Position numbers and translations under genes: made by a program. The notes beneath the pieces were generated by a model. That model had not been told where the DNA came from, did no database searches, and saw nothing but the letters and a program-made list of their open reading frames with translations. A DNA stretch of 64,000 nucleotides from Apostichopus japonicus (lineage: Eukaryota; Echinodermata; Holothuroidea; Aspidochirotida; Stichopodidae). Positions 40,201 to 46,540 of this stretch are shown piece after piece. The DNA lies in assembly GCF_037975245.1 (NCBI RefSeq), contig NC_092576.1, positions 39,987,111-40,051,110 of the forward strand, given 5' to 3'. The number at the start of each line of letters is the position of its first letter. Within the stretch, counting starts at the first letter, position 1.

Positions 40201-41449
40201 ATACCGGTTGTGTACACACAGAAAAGCTTCGAACTGGATGAACCCATAAGGGAGATTGCCGTTGATACTCGGAATACAGATTCATGGCTCGCGGTCACGT
40301 TGTTTATAAGTAACGATCCGTTAGAGTTAATATCAAATTCTCCAGATTCGTAGCCTTCTCCATTTTTCTTGCCATTAGAGTGTAACAATATGGTCTTCCC
40401 TTCGTTAACATTGACCCAAGCTATAAGTGCCAAAGAGCTTGCATTGCAGGAACACGGAATTAGTCCCACTGTACCAATTTCAAAATACTGTGTCTGTATG
40501 CATTCCGTATCTTCTACCGAAGTTGCTGTAAAAGGGAAAAAAGGGAATGTGATATGTCATAGTTCTCGAGCCCAGTAGCGGTTTCATCTACGTAAGGCGT
40601 TAACATATTAAATAAGGAAAGCATAAAATCAACAGATTAAAGAAAAAAGAAATCCAGAAGGAAGCCCCTTCCAGCGGTAACTTCCAAAGTTAGATGCCTA
40701 ATACATGCAACATGACAGGAGTTTGGAAGCTAACAATGGCTGAAGTTCATACTACAGATACAGAGCAGTATAAATCTTAACAGAGTCAGTGCTTACATGG
40801 TTTGATGGCAGGGAATCGTGTGACTTAATACTGCAACGACGAAAGAAAGACAGAGGGACATTTGGTTGTTGTGAGAAAGGGTTTACGCATGCTATCTCAA
40901 ACTGCAAAGAGCTAAATGTTCCTTTTTAATAGTTAACCCGATGAGATCCATGTGATATTTTCGCCTCTGTTGGCCCAAAATTACCTTTGACCTTCACCCA
41001 AAATAATAGGGTTCTCGTACTCATTATAATACACACGTTCGCCAAATATCAAAAATGTTATGTCAAATATCTTCGGATATCGTGTTTTACAAGGTTTATG
41101 TTTGTAAAGATTTACAGACTGTCACACTTGATGACCCAAATAAATACGTTGTTCGTGTGCTTAATCGGTTAATCCAGCCCTGATATTGGAAACAATATAC
41201 TTCAAATATCATGACTGCATAGGTTTCTCTTATCATCGAAACCAAGAATGGGAAAACCGATGATGTGCACGTTTGCAAAATGCTGTGTGATAATTTATAT
41301 ATAAGCTCTTGCACTATTCAGACACAACAGTGCAGCTACTAGTACGTACGTAATGAATGCTTCTCCACGTTTCACTTTGTTTACTCACCTGACGATAGTG
41401 CAAGTATTATCATCAACCCTACATGGAGTCCTGTGTCGAGAATCGCCAT
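16557..41449 (-). CDS. Ig-transmembrane-NACHT receptor (signal peptide, four Ig-like units, TM, NACHT)
   Basis: Ten exons join in frame: 41449-41389, 40525-40205, 25892-25239, 23617-23279, 23180-23070, 22530-22481, 21879-21858, 21405-19889, 17838-17636 and 16680-16557. Their lengths sum to 3402 nt, giving 1133 residues and a stop. Order: signal peptide (1-20), Ig-like unit (21-127), two Ig-like units (128-345), one Ig-like unit (346-458), TM helix (about 468-491), basic linker, NACHT (from about 520; Walker A at 602-610, Walker B around 683), then a degenerate C-terminal region. The first five exons that follow one another all join at phase 1, as usual for Ig-superfamily genes. I infer a plasma-membrane recognition receptor with a cytosolic NTPase switch. 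The weakest link is the 14.3 kb intron between exons 2 and 3: phase agrees, but exons 1-2 could belong to another gene. No LRRs, CARD, Death or TIR domains are visible. Confidence 0.72.
17636..17838 (-). CDS. Exon 9: post-NACHT region, degenerate LRR-like
   Basis: 203 nt, phase 0-2. It encodes IPIAHLCLNRSFRKFDGKDI, then SSVEKISII and SEKEVVGLIHYGMMSPRFKS. One leucine-rich-like strand can be imagined, but no repeat series. It is homologous to the exon at 11354-11146 with identical intron phase, which supports both predictions. Confidence 0.78.
18990..19090 (+). repeat. Interspersed repeat fragment (GATCC-CAGNATCTTCTTCAG type)
   Basis: Contains GATGTTTTGATCCAGCAGAATCTTCTTCAGAGGCTAAAT-like sequence (read here in short pieces). 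A diverged relative is at about 55545-55640 (ACGTTTTGATCCTTGCAGG, ATCTTTTTCAGGGGCTAAAT). Family unknown. It lies in the intron between exons 8 and 9 of the Ig-TM-NACHT gene, in an otherwise empty stretch. Confidence 0.45.
19889..21405 (-). CDS. Exon 8: NACHT NTPase domain (NLR-type)
   Basis: 1517 nt, phase 1-0, acceptor TTTTTCTTATCACAG and donor GTAAGT. From DYSEKAEHFIGHL it runs through a P-loop GEPGYGKST (Walker A), an extended Walker B LVLLDGFDEYP and a sensor-like NVILTTRPS. Winged-helix and helical regions follow, with motifs such as CQVPLFFVMFAHM and FYHKTVCEWYAAHYLAEQL. Length and motif order fit NLR NACHT modules; the catalytic Lys, Thr and Asp residues are present. The region before the P-loop is short, with no Death, DED, CARD or TIR domain; that position is taken by the membrane-spanning part. 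The exon ends in the same place and phase as the paralogue exon at 13861. Confidence 0.93.
21858..21879 (-). CDS. Exon 7: 22-nt microexon
   Basis: 22 nt, phase 0-1, acceptor TTTCTTTTTCACAG and donor GTATGT. It encodes GIPMLEN plus one base. It is needed to bridge exon 6 (ends phase 0) and the NACHT exon (starts phase 1); without it the NACHT frame is lost. Being so short it needs transcript support. Confidence 0.6.
22193..22265 (+). repeat. (TA)n microsatellite
   Basis: Pure TA dinucleotide run of about 73 bases in the intron between exons 6 and 7 of the Ig-TM-NACHT gene. Frames reading IYIYIY through it are artefacts. Confidence 0.97.
22481..22530 (-). CDS. Exon 6: juxtamembrane cytoplasmic linker
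   Basis: 50 nt, phase 1-0, acceptor TTCTTTTCAG and donor GTAATG. It encodes ARKNNIKRIQGGDAESE, a basic then acidic linker directly after the TM helix. Supported by splice consensus and phase only. Confidence 0.65.
23070..23180 (-). CDS. Exon 5: transmembrane helix
   Basis: 111 nt, phase 1-1, acceptor TTTATTTATAG and donor GTACGT. After VLPTEQGTH comes a run of about 24 hydrophobic residues, almost all Ile, Val and Leu, closed by CRIR. This is a single-pass type I helix with a basic stop-transfer signal. It places the Ig units outside and the NACHT domain inside. Confidence 0.85.
23279..23617 (-). CDS. Exon 4: membrane-proximal Ig-like unit
   Basis: 339 nt, phase 1-1, acceptor TTTCCTTTCAG and donor GTAAGC. 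It encodes VIDGCNHQQYCVLEKQPQEV, then LTCSVLGIKPKVALEWRA and VTVECRAVGEN, giving the Cys-Trp-Cys core of a C2-like Ig domain. The KPKVALEW segment parallels RPAVKLSW of exon 3 and RPAVNLSI of the plus-strand gene at 60.5 kb, so these domains are probably related by duplication. Confidence 0.85.
23880..24753 (-). mobile_element. CR1-type LINE 3' fragment
   Basis: Reverse strand encodes the region after the RT core: WQMLFNIDKCKVMHTG, then VERDLGIYIDSSL, LYKQLVRFHLGYAVQAWNP, VQRRATRMISSL and LRRLRGDLIQVFKI. A frameshift near 24120 is followed by NRVVNEWNGLPEKVEKDGFK and FKHCNRV with a stop. The 3' part ends in a short run around 23880. It is 5'-truncated and sits in the intron between exons 3 and 4 of the Ig-TM-NACHT gene, same orientation. 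No catalytic RT residues remain. Confidence 0.88.
25239..25892 (-). CDS. Exon 3: second and third Ig-like units
   Basis: 654 nt, phase 1-1. The acceptor follows a T-rich run broken by single G residues; the donor is GTAAGA. The first unit has VEVNCSV, RPAVKLSW and LLVCRANS, a C2-like Cys-Trp-Cys pattern. The second has MNLSCTDLG, VVWKWSP and HEGLYACVYDN, a clear V-like pattern with the F-strand YAC motif. Both units sit in one exon. Several NxS/T sequons suggest an extracellular position. Confidence 0.85.
25917..26040 (+). repeat. Dispersed repeat, copy 1 (copy 2 at 28311-28410)
   Basis: Begins AAGAGCATCAATGATGCAGT and matches 28311-28410 with few changes over about 95 bases. A shared TTTTTGGTCATATAGTTT piece follows directly here (26022-26040) but about 200 bases later in copy 2 (28616-28634). 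Family unknown. Confidence 0.75.
26411..26522 (+). repeat. 56-bp tandem duplication
   Basis: Two adjacent copies of a 56-bp unit beginning GCTAAACATACTTCTTATAA (26411-26466 and 26467-26522), almost identical, so recent. It abuts the MITE at 26524. Confidence 0.92.
26524..27154. mobile_element. hAT-like MITE with CCGGCCGG-rich ends
   Basis: 631-bp element. Terminal inverted repeats read TAGGGATGCACCGGAT at the left and, inverted, TAGAGATGCACCGGAT at the right. Flanks AAATAAAA and AAATAAAC match at 7 of 8 bases, fitting an 8-bp hAT target duplication. Inside, both ends carry several copies of TCCGGTTCCGGCCGGAT and TCCGGCCGGAT in opposite orientation, so the single strand could fold on itself. 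The middle is AT-rich and has no transposase frame, so it is non-autonomous. It sits in the 14 kb intron of the Ig-TM-NACHT gene. Confidence 0.88.
27887..28012 (+). repeat. 45-bp minisatellite, three copies
   Basis: Units start at 27887, 27932 and 27977, each beginning CCAATCTGCTACAAACCAGA and containing GGAGGCGGGGCTTGAGTCAT or a variant. The GGGGCGGGGC cores are GC-box-like. Open frames through it come from the repeat period (a multiple of three), not from a gene. Confidence 0.92.
28035..28310 (+). repeat. Repeat family R28, copy 1 (copy 2 at 30815-31099)
   Basis: From GGAGCGTGTGCAAAAAAG to TGTATTGAGATAAAAAC, closely matching 30815-31099. Shared pieces include GACATAAATCGGTGAAAAAG and TTTTGTTGGCCTATATGATA. 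The last ~200 bases are better conserved than the first. Family unknown; no coding capacity seen. Confidence 0.85.
30815..31099 (+). repeat. Repeat family R28, copy 2
   Basis: Same orientation as the copy at 28035-28310, with small indels (for example an extra TATACAAG near the end). The stretch 29000-30800 between the copies shows no recognisable gene, apart from short frames without domains. Confidence 0.85.
31100..32900. other. Stretch without recognisable gene; 19-bp tandem repeat
   Basis: No domain recognised. At 31589-31645 a 19-bp unit (GCATACTTATGTAATCGAT and variants) occurs about three times. Confidence 0.55.
32906..34388 (+). repeat. Old tandem duplication rich in TGACCT half-sites
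   Basis: Two copies about 0.93 kb apart (about 32906-33440 and 33845-34388). Both carry GTCAACCTGAG, CTATTGGATTACAATAG, TAACTCCCAACCTTGA and ATCAACCATGTCAG in the same order. TGACCTT motifs recur, including perfect direct repeats spaced by four bases. Sequence at 38941-39130 resembles the part after the first copy (33436 onward) and appears to be the displaced continuation of the second copy. Confidence 0.8.
33303..33318 (-). promoter_or_regulatory. Perfect DR4 nuclear-receptor-type half-site pair
   Basis: TGACCT TTGG TGACCT, i.e. AGGTCA-N4-AGGTCA on the minus strand, the classical DR4 arrangement. A second perfect DR4 lies at 34121-34136 and a one-mismatch copy near 34266. They lie in a repeat, so binding is unproven and may be coincidental. 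Confidence 0.35.
34391..38522. mobile_element. 4.1-kb DNA transposon with ~60-bp terminal inverted repeats
   Basis: The left end reads GGCCATCAGCTGAAGGTCTA and continues to GTTTCGTTCCAGCAAC...CGGGTCTA near 34444. The right end (38459-38522), inverted, reads GGCCATCAGCTGAAGCTCAA and continues to GTTTCGTTCCAGCAAC...CGGGTCTA. TA flanks both ends, and the match may extend to ATAGGCC. A decayed gene lies inside on the plus strand (34804-36646). From 36650 to 38450 I see no further gene. Superfamily unknown to me: TIR length and a possible TA duplication are the only clues. Confidence 0.8.
34804..36646 (+). pseudogene. Decayed element-borne gene, cysteine-rich C-terminus
   Basis: Fragments in several frames follow the order of a protein type I have seen as uncharacterised, multi-copy genes in invertebrates. 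First exon: VTSCAKDWLNLSGGDSDIA, then after a frame change GFHDKCYRRFVDSKHIAARK, then EETKQKLWCIACSIYY, with a GGAG^GTAAGC donor near 35177. Second piece near 35856-35960: LLRQAAERKKDE, then NIRGKDRVAIEV in another frame. Last exon 36281-36646 (acceptor CTCCTCAG): RLPPTKDALIQHVKRCINQA, TWMTKPPDPDVLL, VGKCLKGRCS, TGA, then MNAQLPCTDLCKYRNC. Multiple frame changes and the TGA at 36531 show decay. Its role is unknown; position inside matching inverted repeats suggests it is the element's own protein. Confidence 0.7.
38530..38940 (+). mobile_element. LINE 3' end fragment (CR1/L2-type)
   Basis: Broken frames give RINYTNLVLVFKARNG and KELLQEYRPSRVLRSSLQHI, then LSVPTIRTFAYG. This is the usual post-RT tail of CR1-like elements and is related in pattern to the fragment at 13.2 kb. 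It ends with AAAGCACTTTACAAATTCTC followed by an ATTATTATTAT tail, a typical LINE 3' end. It lies directly beside the 4.1-kb transposon. Confidence 0.8.
39131..40204. other. Intronic stretch without recognisable gene
   Basis: No domain recognised. A TGACCTTTGACATT piece near 39890 belongs to the same TGACCT-rich repeat style as 32.9-34.4 kb; another is at 40983-40996 (TTACCTTTGACCTT). Confidence 0.5.
40205..40525 (-). CDS. Exon 2: first Ig-like unit
   Basis: 321 nt, phase 1-1, acceptor TTTTACAG and donor GTATGT. It encodes VGLIPCSCNASSLALIAWVN as B/C strands, with a core Trp. The F-strand motif expected as DxGxYxC reads ASHESVFRVS, so the usual second cysteine is absent. Other cysteines (near the start and in KLFCVYTTG) may make a different bond. 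Several N-glycosylation sequons are present. Domain identity rests on pattern only and is weaker than for exons 3 and 4. Confidence 0.6.
41389..41449 (-). CDS. Exon 1: signal peptide of Ig receptor
   Basis: ATG in context GACATGG starts MAILDTGLHVGLMIILALSS, a hydrophobic leader with a likely cleavage before Ala, and ends at CAG^GTGAGT in phase 1. An acceptor-like TTTCTATTTTTAG ends at 41471 just upstream, so a 5' UTR intron is likely. It pairs in phase with the Ig exon at 40525. Confidence 0.7.
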
Positions 41450-42448
41450 GTCTTCCCCAATGCCAGAATCTAAAAATAGAAATGACTATACGTAATTTCA
41501 AGGTTACTCGTTAGAGTGATAGGCCAGTTTGAATGTCGTTGTTGATCTTGTCAACCGATACTTCGGCCAGCAAATCGGCCACAACCGAAGGCACAGTGAA
41601 TCACGGGCACACCTATAAATACATTAGAATGTAATTGACTACCGCGCACCAAAAGACGACGCTTTGGTAAAAACGCCTAATATAACCTATAGCAAAGATA
41701 GTATACGAAGTACGCGTATACGGACTACTATGAATGATTATTCGCTAAACTGATGCCGTGCGCAGTAAAACTCGGCCTAGTTAAATAGCTAGCGAAATAC
41801 AGATACGCAACTAAGCTAATTCTGAGCTCAGAATAACGCACTTGTGAAATAGCTAGTTAACATACGCTAAAACGCATTTGAACTTATCTAAAGAAGTGCA
41901 GTTTATGCAAAATAATTCGTATCTTAATTAACGTGCCATTTTTTTTTTTTTTTGTTGGAGAGAGCGTGCACACTTAGCATAGATAGCATAGGTAGCATGC
42001 ACCCATTAAACACACTAAATCACGGAAGTAATGTGGTCTCTAAATCTAGATAGAAGTGTTTTTTTTTTCACTAGCTAAACGCTACCCATTACCGGAAAGC
42101 TGACAAGTTGGCATTTCATGGTACCATCAATTTTCCGTATCATGACCATGTATAATTTTTGCTATCCGAGCCGGAAGTTTTCGTCACTTGTTAACAAACC
42201 TCTTCACTCGGTAGTCAACAATTTTCTTCGCTGCTCCTTGGATGCTTGAAGGGGTCTAGCATTGCCTCAATGGACCCAATTTTCTCACCACATGTACTTC
42301 CATTCATGCTCTTCAACATGCAAGCCACAAAAGACTAGATCATGATTGATAACAGGTCAATAAAGATGTTCTCCTGCTGCTTTTTGGCACTTTTCCTGAG
42401 ATAGGAGAAGATGGATATAGACTCTAATAGGAGTATGCCACCATAGGC

Positions 42449-42449
42449 T

Positions 42450-42511
<62 letters not shown>

Positions 42512-42522
42512 TATACATATAC

Positions 42523-42588
<66 letters not shown>

Positions 42589-42591
42589 AGA
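42449..42591 (+). repeat. (TA)n/(TACATA)n microsatellite
   Basis: Long TA run with a central TACATATA-interrupted part, ending directly before TCTAGAGTAGG. Confidence 0.95.
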
Positions 42592-42646
42592 GTAGGTTGG
42601 CGTCTATCTTGGAGCAGAGTGCTCTATGTCCATTGGACAGAGCGGA

Positions 42647-42937
42647 ATATATGTTGATACTAGATGAGACTAGTGGAACACTAGTAGTTGTAACTCGGAG
42701 AATACACCAACAGCCGAACACCGAAGAAAGTCTTACAAACCCACAAACAGAACGGACGCGAAAGAGAATACTCAGGCAGAACAATACACCAACAACCGCA
42801 TAATCCCCGGTAATCCCGACGAGGATCCTATATATTCATGGAGCATAACTTGAAGCTACCAGTTGTCTGAAGATCGCTACAAAGCGTGAAACTCCGAGTT
42901 ACAACTACTAGTGTTCCACTAGTCTCATCTAGTATCA

Positions 42938-42945
<8 letters not shown>
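42647..42945. repeat. Perfect ~54-bp inverted repeat with 191-bp spacer, between (TA)n tracts
   Basis: 42647-42700 (GTTGATACTAGATGAGACTA onward to AACTCGGAG) is repeated exactly in inverse orientation at 42892-42945. The arm itself holds an internal near-palindrome, CTAGTGGAACACTAG. (TA)n tracts lie outside both arms. Short frames here (for example [13 protein letters not shown]) show no known domain. Confidence 0.93.
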
Positions 42946-43054
<109 letters not shown>

Positions 43055-43399
43055 AAGAAGTGAGGTCAGGAGTCAATGTCCAGGACCATTCCATTATTGC
43101 ATACCGTGCAGTTGACTCGGACACCTCCAAATCAACATAGGTGACTGAAATGTGATCCACTTTAGTACTATCGCTATCGGCCTAAAAGCCTGGAGAACGC
43201 AGCTAGCTGGCTAGATTTTCGATACAGTACAGGCACCTTCACGTGTGTATATACAGGGTTAGCTTCAACGTTCAAGTTTATTTTCATATACCTTTGCACG
43301 TTTCTTGCTAGCGACCCAAGGTGACGCCTAGCACACTTCAGAAGGCATTGCCTCCAAATTCTTTAAAGTTTCATTGAAATACTAATATGACATTAATTA

Positions 43400-43712
43400 T
43401 CATTCTTAAAGGCATTGAAGACTTGCCCCAAACCGCGTACCGCGCTCTGAAAAAAAGAACTTTCAGTTGCTTGCAAATGACGTTTTCTTCTTGTCGCTGC
43501 AAAATGATAGTAATGGAACGTGATACCTGTCATTGACCATAGCTGTATGTATTGACTGTACACTAGTGTCTAATTACCGATGGTAGCAAGCTGCAGTGTG
43601 TGTATTTTCTTGGATCGATGGTGGTGTCTAACACTTCTGTTACACCTCCTTCGAAACTAGGTCAGAAAACCGGCATGAGACGTTTTTTTGTGCGCGAGTC
43701 TTCGCACCCTAC
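43400..43712 (+). repeat. Dispersed repeat, copy 1 (inverted copy at 52870-53256)
   Basis: Shared pieces with the inverted copy: GGCATTGAAGACTTGC, TTGGATCGATGGTGGTGT (one change), TAACACTTCTGTTACACCTC and GAAACTAGGTCA. About 80-85% alike by eye. Family unknown. The second copy lies in the opposite orientation at 52870-53256. Confidence 0.8.
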
Positions 43713-44284
43713 AAAGACGCTCATCAGTCACTCATCAGTGCATTAGCCTAGTCTAGGGTCTACGTGCTATGATTGTCATTGTATCAGCCCATGGCCAATG
43801 CTTACGTGTTACTCACTATTGTGTCTCGATCATCGTGCCGCACATACATATATCAGAGTTAAAGCTTGAGTAGACTAGGCCCGTCTAAGTTAGGCTAGCC
43901 TAACTGCACGAAGGCACGAGTCTATATTCTACTACAAGTACTACGTACTGTGAATGCACAGTAGAATCTGGTGGAAAGGCTCGAAACCTATGGCGGAATG
44001 GTACATTTATGAATGGATTTTACACTGGTGTAAATGAATGTATCGGTGAATCTTGTTTCCTTGTAAGGGAACATAGGAGAACATATTGCAGTACATTTTA
44101 CATCGCTGTTTCCCAGTCACAAATGTCAGAGAATTATCTTAACTCATCTGACTCCCAAACTCTACATATCTTAAGAGTGCTGTACTGGTTTACAACCAAG
44201 AGTCTGAGTCATACATTCGGGATGGAGACGATCGAAATCACAGTCTACATATACTCCTATGACTTGACTACTACGAACAACATT

Positions 44285-44985
44285 GTTCATTGGTACATCA
44301 AGAAATTGATGGCTTTGCCGATGCTACCATTGGATACCATCTACCCCATGTTTAGTATTCTGAAGGCGGAAGCATCGAGTGGATCCGTCCAAGCCCTTTG
44401 CATGTACATGGAGGAGACCTGGATTGGCGAAGGTCTGTGGGCACCTGAGGCATTTAGTATATTCAGGCGGAACATTCGGACAAACCATGATGCAAGGGTA
44501 TGCATCAAATTAACATAATGGTAATGTATTTGTTTGTAGACAATATGTATTGTTCTATTCCCTTTTTTAATCCAGGATGGCAGTGACACAATTCGATCAC
44601 TTGTACAATTCGTACCAAGATGCGGTTCTCTGATTCAGCATCAAATAACTACATAAAATACACAGTGTGTATGTTTCTTCGTAAATGTGTTCTTTTCAAC
44701 ACTATTGTTTAAAATAAAATACAGGAAGACACAAGCACTGAATGTTAGGGAGTAAGCCAAGACGCCATTTTATGGTCTGCTGTTGGCTCTTCACGACGAC
44801 GCCACCTTTGTTAATATACATGTACTACTGGTCTCAGAAGGCAAACTGCTGCGGCTACAAAAGAAGGTTGACAACTCAATAAAGGCTGAACTGCCTAGGT
44901 ACTGGGATGAGTACGAGGCCGAAACCAGACCAACGGACAGAATACCGAGAGTTGTTTCCAAACTGTTTGGAACACGCAGTGAGTA
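44285..44985 (+). pseudogene. MULE-type transposase C-terminal remnant
   Basis: Two blocks. 44285-44500: HWYIKKLMALPMLPLDTIYP, QALCMYMEETWIGEG and a SIFRRNIRTNHDA motif corresponding to the R-T-N-N-D stretch of MULE transposases in invertebrates. 44758-44985: KTPFYGLLLALHDDATFVNI, HVLLVSEGKL, then ELPRYWDEYE. The part expected between them (the conserved W-H-N block) is missing. The coding frame upstream of 44285 does not look like MULE sequence. Likely a dead fragment; an intron between the blocks cannot be excluded, since AAGG^GTATGC follows the first. Confidence 0.7.
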
Positions 44986-46500
44986 ACCTGGTTAGAAGGT
45001 ATCAATGGAACTTAATCCTCGCAAGCTCACACGGGACTAAAATGTGGCACGTGCAGGGCCCAGGGGAACTTCCCCAAGAGGCCCATATTTTACCAGGAGT
45101 CCCAGTTGTTAATATTTACATATGGTCCAGTCGGTTTTTTTATCAATCAGTCAGTCAGTTGGTTGGAATACTAACAATTTCCATGATTTTACAGCAATTA
45201 CTAATCAGTGTCATACGTGCACTTCTGTTGACTTCTGTTGACAGGATAGTGTCCATGTTGATTAATGTTGGCCTAATTAATTTATCTGGTTTTGATAAAG
45301 TACACAAGTATGGTGGTTGTCATGTTGTTACATTTTTAATTTAGTCCATTGTTACTGTTTTACTTTTAGTTGACTATGGGCATTCATACGAAACAAATAA
45401 AATCCTTCAATATAACCCAAACACTTGCCTTCTAAACTTCCATTCTGTTCATCAGTTAACATTTGATATACTCCCTGAAATGTTTACCTCCCAAAAAAAT
45501 AACACCAAGAACAACCATACTTCCTTGCTAACGCTGCAAGAACTCCACGCACACTACAATACTGAGTATTTGCATTCAAATGCAGTTCTGGTTTATTTAT
45601 AGCTGGGCTCTGAGACGAACGTGGTTACACTTGTTGCACAGTAATAACTGTAAAATTGTTAATTCTGAAAGCGAACGACTGGTGATAATGTGCTATATTT
45701 TCTTTATTCTGAAAAAGTAAAAGAGAAGCGAAGAAAATTGTGACAGCAAACTGTAAAGCTGTCAATTACAGCTTAAGCAATAATTGGGTAACGATTTCAA
45801 ACAATAACCAGCTCTTACCGATAAGAAACTGATGAGAGTCGGGTTATCTTGCAGTAATATACGTTTCAAAACAATTCTGACGAGTTCTTTAAAGCCATGC
45901 AGGCAGTATGAATGTTCCCATAGTCGAATTAGGTGGTTAAGGGACAAAGAAAAATACGTATTTATTACGGTGGGCTATATCATTGTAAAATAACGTCACT
46001 TCACACACTTTAAAGTTGTCTTCGGTATTTTTAGAAATATACCATGTATGTCCCAGTCGTCACAGCCATGTGGGCCCATGTGGCTTTAATACGGAGAAAT
46101 ATTGGTTGACTTGGATGTGAGCTAACTATGGAGTACCTATTTGGGGCCAGGGTTGTGTTTGTACTAAGTGGTATATCTTTGACATTCCCGCTATTGTCAA
46201 GTGTGGGTTGTATGTGGGCTACAAGTGGTTAAAGTGTTGTTGGTTAATTTTGGGATGACTTTTAGGGTCCCATGTGGGGTTTGACCCTGCGTTTGAAATG
46301 GAAAAATCAGTGTGGGTAAACCAAGGGATGATCACAGGGCCAACTAATATGAGTGTACCGTGTGATATACACCTTGGCCTTGTGTGGATCTTATAGTACT
46401 CCCAGCTGGCGGGGCACCGACAAGTTATGGAGTGGCACCAATAACTGAGGTAGGGGCACAGTACTTATGTGCTATTATATGGTAGTGGGACGGATTAAAA

Positions 46501-46540
46501 GGGAGGAGTGGTGGGTGGTGGGTGGTGGGTGGTGGGTGAG
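46501..46540 (+). repeat. (GGTGGGT)n G-rich repeat
   Basis: Four to five copies of GGTGGGT in tandem, with G-tracts spaced to allow a G-quadruplex. Confidence 0.85.

Noticed and set aside
44009-44284. N-terminal part of the 169-codon frame as MULE protein
   Set aside because: Only the part from about 44285 looks like MULE sequence; the rest is probably chance open frame.
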